A DNA stretch of 64,000 nucleotides from Motacilla alba alba (taxonomy: Eukaryota; Chordata; Aves; Passeriformes; Motacillidae), in the NCBI RefSeq assembly GCF_015832195.1, contig NC_052020.1:60267888-60331887 (forward strand), read 5' to 3'. Made by a program: the position numbers and the translations under genes. Shown here piece by piece: positions 58,201-60,621 of this stretch (position 1 is the stretch's first letter; every line of letters begins with the position of its first letter). The notes under the pieces were generated by a model. The model made no database searches. It saw only the letters and a list, made by a program, of their open reading frames with translations, and was not told the DNA's origin.

Positions 58201-60621
58201 GCCAGCAAAGGTAGGGATGGTAACAGGGCCAGAAGAGCTGCACCACTGTGAAAAATGTTTACAGTTAGAGATGAAGTCAGTAACTGAAATATTATCCAAA
58301 TTGATAATTTTGTCTATGGGAAAGGGAATTAAAATCAGTTATGAAAGGAAAATGAAAATCAGTTGTGAAAGAAAAACCAAAATCACCAGGATAATCTTAT
58401 ACACCTTTTCCTAAGGGAGCAGAGTAGGGGTTTTAAGGCAACAGGACCTTTATGGGAAAAAATTATTAATGCTGCACAAATTCCAGCTGCAAATGAGTTT
58501 GTCTGAGCCATCAGGGATTTTTACTGTCCAGTTCTGGTCCTTTTCAGTATAATTAACTCTTCCAACTGTGAGTTACTTACCTGGGTTTTGCTTTAGTCTG
58601 GAAAAATTCTGAATTATTTCATGTGACTGTCTTAGCTCTTAATAGCTCCACAGTTGGGAGTGAACATTAGGAAATATCTATAGGGTGTTATATACTGAAT
58701 TTTGAAGGTAATAGCAGAGATAAATGTTCCCTCTCCATCCTAAAGACTAGAAATAATCAATCAGCACAACTTCAGCCTTCCCCTTGAAATGGGAAATTAC
58801 TGCTACTTAAAGCTCACCAAGTAAACTTTGATAGGAATTCATCAAAAATTCAGTGATTTTGTAATTCAGGCCTGAGATGATGACTCAAAGCCCAGCTTCC
58901 TTTGGGTGAAATTCCATCTCTTGTCACCTTCCATCACCAACCCCAGGCTTGTTTGTCTTGTACACGAGAAATCTGAGAGCAGGCTGCTCCTGGGGCAGCC
59001 CTGGCAGAGGGGGCAGGTGCTGATGGGGGCATTTGGGGTTTGGCAGATGCTCCTGGGGCAGGTGCTGATGGTGGCATTTGGGGTTTTGTAGGTGCCTGAG
59101 GAGCAGCCCTGGCAGAGGGAATAGGACTGATGCTGGGATCTGGGGTTTTGCAGATGCCCCTGGAGCAGCCCTGGCAGAGGGAGCAGGTGCTGATGTTGGC
59201 ATTTGGGGTTTTGCAGATGGTCAGGGAGCAGCCCTGGCAGAGGGAATAGGACTGATGCTGGGATTTGGGGTTTTGCAGGTGCTCAGGGAGCAGGTGCTGA
59301 TGCTGGGATTTGGGGTTTTGCAGATGCCCCTGGAGCAGCCCTGGCAGAGGGAGCAGGTGCTGATGTTGGCATTTGGGGTTTTGCAGATGCTCCTGGTGCT
59401 GATGTTGGGACTTGGGGTTTTGCAGATGCTCCTGGAGCAGGTGCTGTTGGTGGCATTTGAGGTTTTGCAGATGCCCCTGGAGCAGCCCTGGCAGAGGGAG
59501 TCGTGCTGATGGTGGCATTTGGGGTTTTGCAGATGCTCCTGGTGCTGATGGTGGCATTTGGGGTTTTGCAGATGCCCTGGTGCTGATGGTGGCATTTGGG
59601 GTTTTGCAGATGCTCCTGGTGCTGTTGGTGGCATTTGAGGTTTTGTAGGTGCTCCTGGAGCAGCCCTGGCAGAGGGGGCAGGTGCTGATGGGGGCATTTG
59701 GGGTTTTGCAGATGCTTGAGGAGCAGCCCTGGCAAAGGAAGTAGGATTGATGGGGAGATTTGGGGTTTTGCAGATGCTCCTGGGGCAGCCCTGGCAGAGG
59801 GAGCAGGACTGATGGTGGGATCTGGGATGTTGCAGATGCTCAGGTAGCAGGTGCTGATGTTGGCATTTGGGGTTTGGCAGATGCTCCTGGGGCAGGTGCT
59901 GTTGCTGGCATTTGGGGTTTTGTAGGTGCTCCTGGAGCAGCCCTGGCAGAGGGAGCAGGACTGATGGTGGGATCTGGGATGTTGCAGGTGCTCAGGTAGC
60001 AGGTGCTGATGTTGGGATTTGGGGTTTTGCAGATGCCCCTGGAGCAGCCCTGGCAGAGGGAGCAGGACTGATGGTGGGATCTGGGATGTTGCAGGTGCTC
60101 AGGTAGCAGGTGCTGTTGGTGGCATTTGAGGTTTTGTAGGTGCCTGAGGAGCAGCCCTGGCAGAGGGAATAGGACTGATGCTGGGATTTGGGGTTTTGTA
60201 GGTGCTCCTGGGGCAGCCCTGGCAGAGGGAGCTGGTGTTGATGTTGGGATTTGGGGTTTTGCAGATGCTCCTGGTGCTGTTGGTGGCATTTGAGGTTTTG
60301 TAGGTGCTCCTGGGGCAGCCCTGGCAGAGGAGGCAGATGCTGAAGTTGGGATTTGGGGTTTTGCAGATGCTCCTGGTGCTGATGGTGGCATTTGGGGTTT
60401 TGCAGATGCTCCTGGAGCAGGTGCTGAAGTTGGGATTTGGGGTTTTGCAGATGCTGCAGCCCGGGGGGATGCGTAGCCAGAGCTCCCAGCAGCAAGGCTG
60501 TGCCACGATGCCCAGGGAGCAGTTCCTGCAGCTCCAGCAGCAGCTGCTGCACACGGAGAGGAGGAGCCAGCACCTCCAGGAAGAGCTCGAGAGCAGACCC
60601 TCGGGGACAAACATGCAGCAG
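13103..60621 (+). CDS. NIN: Ninein, joined coding sequence (27 exons, 3' end outside window)
   Basis: Join: 13103-13285, 19674-19755, 27036-27199, 32336-32381, 33618-33805, 34830-34976, 35880-36047, 37856-37992, 39074-39214, 39902-40076, 40656-40766, 41535-41624, 43196-43349, 43674-43795, 44049-44575, 45221-47221, 48397-48522, 49354-49423, 50129-50344, 50656-50769, 51958-52080, 52602-52715, 53693-53839, 54614-54775, 55475-55624, 56179-56277, 60451-60621. Total 5928 nt, 1976 codons with no internal stop. Ninein sits on subdistal appendages of the mother centriole, anchors microtubule minus ends, helps recruit gamma-tubulin complexes and can act as a dynein adaptor. Residues 1-370 hold EF-hand-like repeats and a P-loop-like motif (244-251); from about 372 on the protein is heptad-rich coiled coil. 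The start MDEAEQDQ and the runs LTDLCHML and HWKT match ninein; the paralogue NINL is much more diverged. Human ninein is about 2090 residues, so roughly 100 C-terminal residues are missing here. Confidence 0.96.
14396..14665 (-). mobile_element. CR1 LINE 3' fragment (intron 2)
   Basis: Antisense copy beginning GAATCCCAGAATGG and ending near AAAGATATTTCCTCTTGTCC. Well preserved. Confidence 0.9.
15224..15300 (-). mobile_element. CR1 fragment (intron 2)
   Basis: Short antisense remnant: ATCATAAAATCATGGGATGG followed by GGGGTGGAAGGGGATCG. Confidence 0.75.
15662..15800 (+). mobile_element. CR1 3' fragment (intron 2)
   Basis: Sense copy with GGGCTTGGAGCAGCCTGGG, GGAAGGTGTCCCTGGG and the tail CCTCCTGGGATTCTGGG. 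Confidence 0.85.
16075..16235 (+). mobile_element. CR1 fragment (intron 2)
   Basis: Sense copy related to the one at 8715, with TTTGGGTTGGGTTTCAGG and CCAGGCTCCCCAGGGAATGG. Confidence 0.8.
16735..16850 (-). mobile_element. CR1 fragment (intron 2)
   Basis: Antisense middle part: CAGCCTGGCCTTGGACACC then CAGGGCCTGCCCACCC. The 3' tail is missing. Confidence 0.8.
16998..17185 (-). mobile_element. CR1 3' fragment (intron 2)
   Basis: Antisense copy starting AGAATCATAAAATCACAG and running to CAGGGCCTCCCCAGCC. Confidence 0.88.
17598..18104. repeat. Copy A of a 0.5-kb direct duplication (intron 2)
   Basis: From ATCAGACCCCAGTGTC to GCATGGATGGCTGC it matches 24114-24622 with roughly a dozen differences by eye. 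It includes a CR1 3'-end remnant at about 17967-18015. The minus-strand open frame (17613-17948) is shared by both copies but resembles nothing known. Confidence 0.93.
18105..19673. other. Right part of NIN intron 2
   Basis: Mostly unique. An AT-rich patch at 18555-18605 has AAAACATGTTTAAAACTG. The 269-codon open frame at 18803 has no family likeness and overlaps the exon 3 polypyrimidine region, so it is treated as chance. Confidence 0.55.
19674..19755 (+). CDS. NIN: NIN exon 3 (residues 62-88, second EF-hand-like segment)
   Basis: A long T-rich tract precedes the acceptor CACAG at 19673; the donor is GTAAAT at 19756. The 82 nt encode VHFDQFKEAL and then ILSRTLSNEEHFQEP, almost invariant with mammalian ninein. 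It starts in phase 0 and ends one base into a codon, so its loss would shift the frame. Nearly identical 0.5-kb direct repeats flank it at 17598 and 24114. Confidence 0.96.
19895..20200. repeat. AT-rich low-complexity tract just after exon 3
   Basis: About 300 bases made almost wholly of A/T in TTTATTA and AATATTT words start some 140 bases past the exon 3 donor. No unit length is constant, so it is simple low-complexity sequence. Confidence 0.85.
20672..20800 (-). mobile_element. CR1 3' fragment (intron 3)
   Basis: Antisense copy with ATTCCAGGGTGGTTTCAG and CCATCCAGCCTGGCCTTGGG. Confidence 0.8.
22135..22530 (+). mobile_element. CR1 fragment, longest in the window (intron 3)
   Basis: Sense copy of about 400 bp reaching further 5' than the others, with TTGTTCAGGCTGGAGAAG, CCAGAGGGCAGGGCTGGATG and a degraded 3' end. 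Confidence 0.85.
24114..24622. repeat. Copy B of the 0.5-kb direct duplication (intron 3)
   Basis: Direct-orientation partner of 17598-18104; the interval between them contains exon 3. Sharp homology ends on both sides show a defined duplicated block, not drift of one interspersed family. Confidence 0.93.
25205..25345 (-). mobile_element. CR1 3' fragment (intron 3)
   Basis: Antisense copy with CAGGTTGGCTTGGGAGGG and CACGAGCAGGAACACCTTCC. Confidence 0.75.
25346..27035. other. Right part of NIN intron 3
   Basis: Repeat-poor, moderately AT-rich stretch with short TAAT-containing words (25600-26420). It may include conserved non-coding DNA, which only an alignment could show. Confidence 0.45.
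27036..27199 (+). CDS. NIN: NIN exon 4 (residues 89-143)
   Basis: The acceptor is CCCCAG at 27035. The donor GTCAGC at 27200 deviates from consensus at +3. The exon encodes the conserved block PKYIKGGKRYGRRSLPEFQE, then an acidic stretch ending AASQE. The 111-bp minisatellite begins only about 11 bases past the exon end. Exons 4 and 5 together are 210 nt, phase 1 to phase 1, so skipping both would keep the frame. Confidence 0.95.
27211..27900. repeat. 111-bp minisatellite, about 6.5 units (start of intron 4)
   Basis: GGCCTTGTCACCTCT or its variant recurs at 27228, 27339, 27450, 27561, 27672 and 27774. The first four steps are exactly 111 bp, the last 102, followed by a truncated copy. Because 111 is divisible by three, long open frames run through it on both strands (26899-28035 plus, 27201-28163 minus). 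Each unit contains an acceptor-like CTCTTCCTAG. Confidence 0.93.
27901..29639. other. Middle of NIN intron 4
   Basis: Unique sequence between the 111-bp array and the next CR1 copy. The open frames at 27933 and 28205 have no recognisable domain. Nothing called. Confidence 0.55.
29640..29760 (-). mobile_element. CR1 3' fragment (intron 4)
   Basis: Antisense copy with TCATGGAATCCCAGGGTGG and CCACTAGTCCAGGTTGCTCC. Confidence 0.88.
30507..30526 (+). other. G-quadruplex-type motif in intron 4
   Basis: Five G-runs of three or four separated by single A (GGGA repeated) lie on the coding strand, so the nascent RNA would carry them. Confidence 0.7.
30622..30770 (-). mobile_element. CR1 3' fragment (intron 4)
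   Basis: Antisense copy with TAGAATCCCGGAGTGGTTCG and GCTCCAAGCCCTGTCCAGCC. Confidence 0.88.
31026..31210 (-). mobile_element. CR1 3' fragment (intron 4)
   Basis: Antisense copy with TATAGAATCCCAGAATGG and CCAGGGATCCAGGGGCAGCC. Confidence 0.88.
31615..31785. repeat. 83-bp tandem duplication (intron 4)
   Basis: CCAGGGATGAG at 31621 recurs at 31704, followed in both copies by GAGGAAATCACCTTTAATGC. Two diverged copies. No other function seen. Confidence 0.85.
32336..32381 (+). CDS. NIN: NIN exon 5, 46-nt microexon-like (residues 144-158)
   Basis: The acceptor is CTCCCCAG at 32335 and the donor GTAAGA at 32382. It encodes HWKTRGSEEEEYEAE plus the first base of the next Gly. Human ninein has HWKTQ and SEEYEAEG at the same place; the bird copy has a slightly longer Glu run. 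Phase 0 in, phase 1 out. Confidence 0.94.
32716..32990 (-). mobile_element. CR1 3' fragment (intron 5)
   Basis: Antisense copy from AGAATTATAAATTCCTGG, through GGACACCTTCCGCTGTCCC, to about TAACCCCTTCCCCATCC. Confidence 0.85.
33200..33360 (+). mobile_element. CR1 3' fragment (intron 5)
   Basis: Sense copy of another subfamily: CCATCCCTGGAGGGATG, TGTGGATGTGGCCCTTGGGG, then CAACCTCAGCAATTCCATGA. Confidence 0.85.
33618..33805 (+). CDS. NIN: NIN exon 6 (residues 159-221, third EF-hand-like segment)
   Basis: The acceptor is CTTCCAG at 33617 and the donor GTGAGC at 33806. It encodes QLRFWNPDDLNAS, a helix DWIEEKLQEVCEHLGI, then RDGHLNRKKLVSICEQYGL, a degenerate EF-hand conserved across vertebrate ninein. 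Ends in phase 0. Confidence 0.96.
33806..34829. other. NIN intron 6
   Basis: No repeat recognised; several short A and T runs. The acceptor of exon 7 follows a T-run at 34786-34799. Confidence 0.6.
34830..34976 (+). CDS. NIN: NIN exon 7 (residues 222-270, EF-hand-like plus P-loop-like motif)
   Basis: The acceptor is CCTTGCAG at 34829 and the donor GTGAGA at 34977. The product contains NLEQDGTMSIEDFF and then GLFRNGKS (residues 244-251), which fits the G-x4-GK-S pattern annotated as a potential GTP-binding site in human ninein. Binding activity is not shown by the sequence. Symmetric, 49 codons. Confidence 0.96.
35284..35440 (-). mobile_element. CR1 3' fragment (intron 7)
   Basis: Antisense copy with TGTAGAATTCCAGGGTGG and CCAGCCTGGCCTGGAACACT; 440 bases before exon 8. 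Confidence 0.88.
35880..36047 (+). CDS. NIN: NIN exon 8 (residues 271-326)
   Basis: The acceptor is CTGACAG at 35879 and the donor GTAACC at 36048. It encodes SFDESGRRTTTPSAM, then FSLFSSLDDGMGYG and the helix QEGIENSQEILK. Symmetric 56-codon exon (phase 0-0). It is flanked by CR1 fragments in opposite orientation (35284-35440 and 36165-36335). Confidence 0.96.
36165..36335 (+). mobile_element. CR1 3' fragment (intron 8)
   Basis: Sense copy with CAGGGAAGCTGTGGCTGTTCC, written here only in part (positions 36168-36188), and GGAGCAGCCTGGACTAGTGG; ends AACCATTCTATAAACC. Confidence 0.88.
36859..37073. repeat. 23-bp homogeneous minisatellite, 9 full units plus a partial (intron 8)
   Basis: The unit is ACCTTCCCCAGATTTG followed by TGTGTCC. 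Starts are at 36861, 36884, 36907 and every 23 bp to 37045, with a broken copy at 37068. The units appear identical. Since 23 is not a multiple of three, all frames read through in turn, giving false ORFs on both strands. Confidence 0.95.
37192..37405. mobile_element. Two abutting CR1 fragments in opposite orientation (intron 8)
   Basis: The left part (to about 37295) is antisense (AGAATCATTTAGGTTGGAAA, CCCCAAGTGCCACATCC). The right part is sense (GGGATAGTGGAAGGGG, CCAACCCAAACCATTCTGGG). The pair could fold back in RNA. Confidence 0.8.
37856..37992 (+). CDS. NIN: NIN exon 9 (residues 327-371, best-preserved EF-hand)
   Basis: The acceptor is TCCACAG at 37855 and the donor GTGAGT at 37993. The loop DFSLDGKVNLTE has Asp, Ser, Asp, Gly and Glu at positions 1, 3, 5, 6 and 12, so it is the most canonical calcium-binding loop in the protein. 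The helix LTLALENELL follows. Ends two bases into Leu. Confidence 0.96.
38510..38845 (+). mobile_element. CR1 fragment (intron 9)
   Basis: Sense copy with GCCAGAGGGCAGGGATGG, GCCCAGAGCAGCTGGGGC and the tail CCAAACCATTTCAGGATTTG. Confidence 0.88.
39074..39214 (+). CDS. NIN: NIN exon 10 (residues 372-418, start of coiled coil)
   Basis: The acceptor is TGCCCAG at 39073 and the donor GTGGGG at 39215. It encodes ERFDQVAREKEKLRSDLEKA followed by MASEVDDHHAAIERRNEYNL, nearly identical to mammalian ninein. This opens the long heptad-rich region. Phase 2 in, phase 2 out. Confidence 0.95.
39902..40076 (+). CDS. NIN: NIN exon 11 (residues 419-477)
   Basis: The acceptor is CTGGGCAG at 39901 and the donor GTAACG at 40077. 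It encodes KLDEEYKERIAALKSELRRE, then a Gln/Glu-rich heptad stretch ending DRLGLALK. Coiled coil, collinear with the vertebrate protein. Ends in phase 0. Confidence 0.96.
40656..40766 (+). CDS. NIN: NIN exon 12 (residues 478-514)
   Basis: The acceptor is GGTCCAG at 40655 and the donor GTAAAT at 40767. It encodes ENSRLENELLESGEKLAE and then LQRNLENVLAEK. Symmetric 37-codon coiled-coil exon. Confidence 0.96.
41535..41624 (+). CDS. NIN: NIN exon 13 (residues 515-544)
   Basis: The acceptor is GTTGCAG at 41534 and the donor GTAAGT at 41625. It encodes FGDLDPSSAEFFLQEERLAQ, which is unchanged from human over most of its length. Symmetric 30-codon exon. Confidence 0.96.
41678..41765 (-). mobile_element. 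CR1 remnant (intron 13)
   Basis: Antisense trace (TTTAGGTTGGAAAATCCC and CCCCAAGTGCCACATCC) just past exon 13. Confidence 0.65.
42087..42270 (+). mobile_element. CR1 3' fragment (intron 13)
   Basis: Sense copy with CCCAGAGCAGCTGGGGCTGC, GGAAGGTGTCCCTGCCC and AACCATTTTGTAGTTCTGTG. Confidence 0.88.
42796..43075 (-). mobile_element. CR1 3' fragment (intron 13)
   Basis: Antisense copy with TAGAATCATCAGAGAATCCC and CTCAGCCAGGAACTCCTTCC. It lies inverted to the copy at 42087. Confidence 0.9.
43196..43349 (+). CDS. NIN: NIN exon 14 (residues 545-595)
   Basis: The acceptor is CCGTCAG at 43195, after a T-run; the donor is GTAAAA at 43350. It encodes ELQDQIDELHSELQEFRAQG and then a less conserved Ser-rich linker ending GIEPDQ. 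Ends one base into Gly. Confidence 0.95.
43674..43795 (+). CDS. NIN: NIN exon 15 (residues 596-636)
   Basis: The acceptor is CCAAAG at 43673. It encodes LGSEDCNPLNMSIEAEMAIE and then MKEQHHRDLHHLKQELEDT. The donor GTAAGT at 43796 runs almost directly into a CR1 3'-end fragment. Ends in phase 0. Confidence 0.95.
43800..43865 (+). mobile_element. CR1 3' tail at the exon 15 donor
   Basis: Sense tail (GGTCTTTAAGGTCCCTTCCC, GGGATTCTATGATCCC) beginning within a few bases of donor GTAAGT at 43796. Confidence 0.8.
44049..44575 (+). CDS. NIN: NIN exon 16 (residues 637-811)
   Basis: The acceptor is CCTGTAG at 44048 and the donor GTGAGT at 44576. This 527-nt exon is solid coiled coil, starting VSHYEKQLDEAK and ending RKHQQELEEER. 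Charge and heptad pattern agree with ninein, although residue identity is lower than in the N-terminal exons. It ends two bases into an Arg codon, the same phase as the end of exon 17. Confidence 0.95.
44576..45220. other. NIN intron 16, upstream of the giant exon
   Basis: Repeat-free. It has a pyrimidine-rich patch at 45045-45058 well upstream of the acceptor and one GCATG (44795), the RBFOX word. The last 25 bases before the acceptor lack a continuous pyrimidine tract. Confidence 0.5.
45221..47221 (+). CDS. NIN: NIN exon 17, giant symmetric coiled-coil exon (residues 812-1478)
   Basis: The acceptor is CATGTCTAG at 45220, with a poor pyrimidine tract; the donor is GTAACG at 47222. It is 2001 nt. 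It begins KKMASDYNRRASHAQTQF, continues through LQSLEGRYQRELQELAEQQR and EEKSQWEFERDEI, and ends LQQKVDLLR. Human ninein has the matching large exon (about 2.1 kb, also divisible by three), and isoforms lacking it exist. Both junctions split an Arg codon as AG|G, so skipping joins exon 16 to exon 18 in frame and removes 667 residues. The middle (about 1100-1250) is poorly conserved and acidic. An in-frame ATG at 45204 lies in the intron and is not the start. Confidence 0.96.
47222..48396. other. NIN intron 17, downstream of the giant exon
   Basis: Repeat-free; AT-rich in its middle. It begins with two overlapping TAACG words that could pair with CGTTA at 47236-47240. One GCATG lies at 48155. 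Confidence 0.5.
48397..48522 (+). CDS. NIN: NIN exon 18 (residues 1479-1520)
   Basis: The acceptor is GCCACAG at 48396 and the donor GTGAGA at 48523. It encodes CEAEKLREENAVLKNEVTLL and then NEEGSASSLKLRELNGS, closely matching human. Phase 2-2, 126 nt. Confidence 0.95.
49066..49290 (-). mobile_element. CR1 3' fragment (intron 18)
   Basis: Antisense copy with GGAATCATTAAGGTTGG, GCCAAGGCCACCACTGAGCC and AATACCCAATCTAAACC. Confidence 0.9.
49354..49423 (+). CDS. NIN: NIN exon 19 (residues 1521-1544)
   Basis: The acceptor is TCCACAG at 49353 and the donor GTGTGT at 49424, a weaker form. It encodes QKIEAVRKEKVAVQKMVDNL then KKQ. A minus-oriented CR1 fragment ends about 65 bases upstream. Ends in phase 0. 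Confidence 0.94.
49424..50128. other. NIN intron 19
   Basis: Unique AT-leaning sequence. Nothing recognised beyond the splice borders. Confidence 0.6.
50129..50344 (+). CDS. NIN: NIN exon 20 (residues 1545-1616)
   Basis: The acceptor is CACTCAG at 50128 and the donor GTACAG at 50345. It encodes VADLKTRNQQLDSENTELSQ and continues to LLLKEELENSKIE. Symmetric 72-codon coiled-coil exon. Read-through of the donor would add Val-Gln and more before a stop at 50431. Confidence 0.95.
50656..50769 (+). CDS. NIN: NIN exon 21 (residues 1617-1654)
   Basis: The acceptor is TTTTGCAG at 50655 and the donor GTATGG at 50770. It encodes SSNMVSSLEMDLSKMKVQ and then LEQENHILKQELEKTKQ. Symmetric, 38 codons. A CR1 fragment begins about 15 bases past the donor. 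Confidence 0.95.
50785..50950 (+). mobile_element. CR1 3' fragment (intron 21)
   Basis: Sense copy with GGGAGCTGTGGCTGTCCC, GACCTTTAAAGGTCC and TTCTGGGGTTCTATTGG, starting about 15 bases past exon 21. Confidence 0.88.
51695..51900 (+). mobile_element. CR1 3' fragment (intron 21)
   Basis: Sense copy with GAGAGGGCCTGGCACAGG, GGATAGTGGAAGGCGTCC and GACCTTTAGAGGTCCC. Confidence 0.85.
51958..52080 (+). CDS. NIN: NIN exon 22 (residues 1655-1695)
   Basis: The acceptor is TCCCACAG at 51957 and the donor GTAAGG at 52081. It encodes LPRCPDLADLQNEVASLI and then EKLQKEKEALSEELNRCIDK, parallel to human LHRCPDLSDFQ. Symmetric, 41 codons. Confidence 0.95.
52081..53239. other. Intron 22 and left part of intron 23
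   Basis: Unique sequence around exon 23. No repeats or other genes recognised. Confidence 0.6.
52602..52715 (+). CDS. NIN: NIN exon 23 (residues 1696-1733)
   Basis: The acceptor is CCTTGCAG at 52601 and the donor GTATGA at 52716. It encodes VAQVSCLESAIGSLKQEQKS and then a Gln/Ser-rich heptad run ending LSQDK. Symmetric, 38 codons. Confidence 0.95.
53240..53555 (-). mobile_element. CR1 3' fragment (intron 23)
   Basis: Antisense copy with CAGCACTGCCCAGGCCACC, AATATCCAATCTAAACCTCC and CAGCTCCACCTTCCTGTCAG. Confidence 0.88.
53693..53839 (+). CDS. NIN: NIN exon 24 (residues 1734-1782)
   Basis: The acceptor is CTTCCCAG at 53692 and the donor GTAAAG at 53840. It encodes VQSLGETLQSTNLQMSRLKS and then QQEVMALHKQLQSSSEK, closely matching human. 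Symmetric, 49 codons. Confidence 0.95.
53925..54142. repeat. Copy A of a 220-bp direct duplication (intron 24)
   Basis: From TTTTAAGTGTTGAG to CAGCCTCTCAGCTAA it is about 90 percent like 55721-55942 by eye, sharing runs such as CTCCATTCTTCCCC and GGTACAGAATTACACCAGCC. Confidence 0.9.
54614..54775 (+). CDS. NIN: NIN exon 25 (residues 1783-1836)
   Basis: The acceptor is GTCTTAAG at 54613 and the donor GTAACC at 54776. It encodes NLVLEVAVPPPGLQDQQ, a Pro-rich break in the coiled coil, and then QRLLRQDNERLQREVQS to AHSREK. A second AG at 54649-54650 (CCCCCAG) would start the exon 37 nt later and shift the frame, so the upstream AG was preferred. Symmetric, 54 codons. Confidence 0.92.
54876..55165. 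repeat. 144-bp tandem duplication inside a CR1 relic (intron 25)
   Basis: GAGAATGAGACTCCACAACA occurs at about 54877 and again 144 bases later. Both copies continue through TTCTTTAAAAGACAATCC and AATATTCCTAACGTTC. The left flank (from about 54838) reads like an antisense CR1 segment, so an old CR1 piece was duplicated. Confidence 0.85.
55215..55405 (+). mobile_element. CR1 3' fragment (intron 25)
   Basis: Sense copy with GCCCAGAGAAGTTGTGGC, GGATAGTGGGAGGTGTCCC and the tail TGGGATTCTGCGATTCC, 70 bases upstream of exon 26. Confidence 0.9.
55475..55624 (+). CDS. NIN: NIN exon 26 (residues 1837-1886)
   Basis: The acceptor is CTCCTCAG at 55474 and the donor GTGAGT at 55625. It encodes IRQLESTILSLKHQKHQ and then EQEKLSLKRECEQLQKE, matching human. 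Symmetric, 50 codons. Confidence 0.95.
55721..55942. repeat. Copy B of the 220-bp direct duplication (intron 26)
   Basis: Direct partner of 53925-54142. Exons 25 and 26 lie between the copies. Confidence 0.9.
56179..56277 (+). CDS. NIN: NIN exon 27 (residues 1887-1919)
   Basis: The acceptor is TCTGATAG at 56178 and the donor GTACTT at 56278, a weak donor. It encodes ISQMNSLERELETSSENEGL and then KKQVKLDDQLME. Symmetric, 33 codons. The following intron of 4173 nt is unusually long for this half of the gene and ends in the splice-cassette array. Confidence 0.95.
56278..58983. other. Left part of NIN intron 27
   Basis: 2.7 kb of unique AT-rich sequence without recognisable CR1, gene or RNA. 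The abrupt switch at 58984 to the GC-rich cassette array is conspicuous. Confidence 0.55.
58984..60450 (+). repeat. Minisatellite of 28 units, each a 3' splice-site-like cassette (intron 27)
   Basis: Units of 38, 39, 45, 62 or 63 bp end in AG at 59046, 59091, 59153, 59216, 59278, 59323, 59386, 59425, 59470, 59532, 59571, 59609, 59648, 59711, 59773, 59835, 59880, 59925, 59987, 60032, 60094, 60139, 60201, 60264, 60303, 60366, 60405 and 60450. A typical unit has GTGCTGATG, then TTTGGGGTTTTGCAG, then ATGCTCCTGGAGCAG. The long forms insert GCCCTGGCAGAGGGAGCA. The last AG is the acceptor of exon 28. Several units have TAG for CAG. Confidence 0.95.
60451..60621 (+). CDS. NIN: NIN exon 28 (residues 1920-1976), last exon in the window
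   Basis: The donor is GTAAGC at 60622. It encodes MLQPGGMRSQSSQQQGCA, then MPREQFLQLQQQLLHTERRS and LQEELESRPSGTNMQQ; the PREQFLQLQ block is conserved with human. The acceptor TTTTGCAG at 60450 is the final unit of a minisatellite, and the first codons (ATG CT.. ..G CAG CCC) resemble the repeat itself. So the 5' edge of this exon may have evolved with the array. Ends in phase 0; the remaining C-terminus is beyond the window. Confidence 0.94.

Noticed and set aside
13103..60621. Assignment to the paralogue NINL (ninein-like)
   Set aside because: The N-terminus MDEAEQDQ, the HWKT block, QLRFWNPDDLNAS and the C-terminal PREQFLQLQ region match ninein; NINL differs strongly at all of these.
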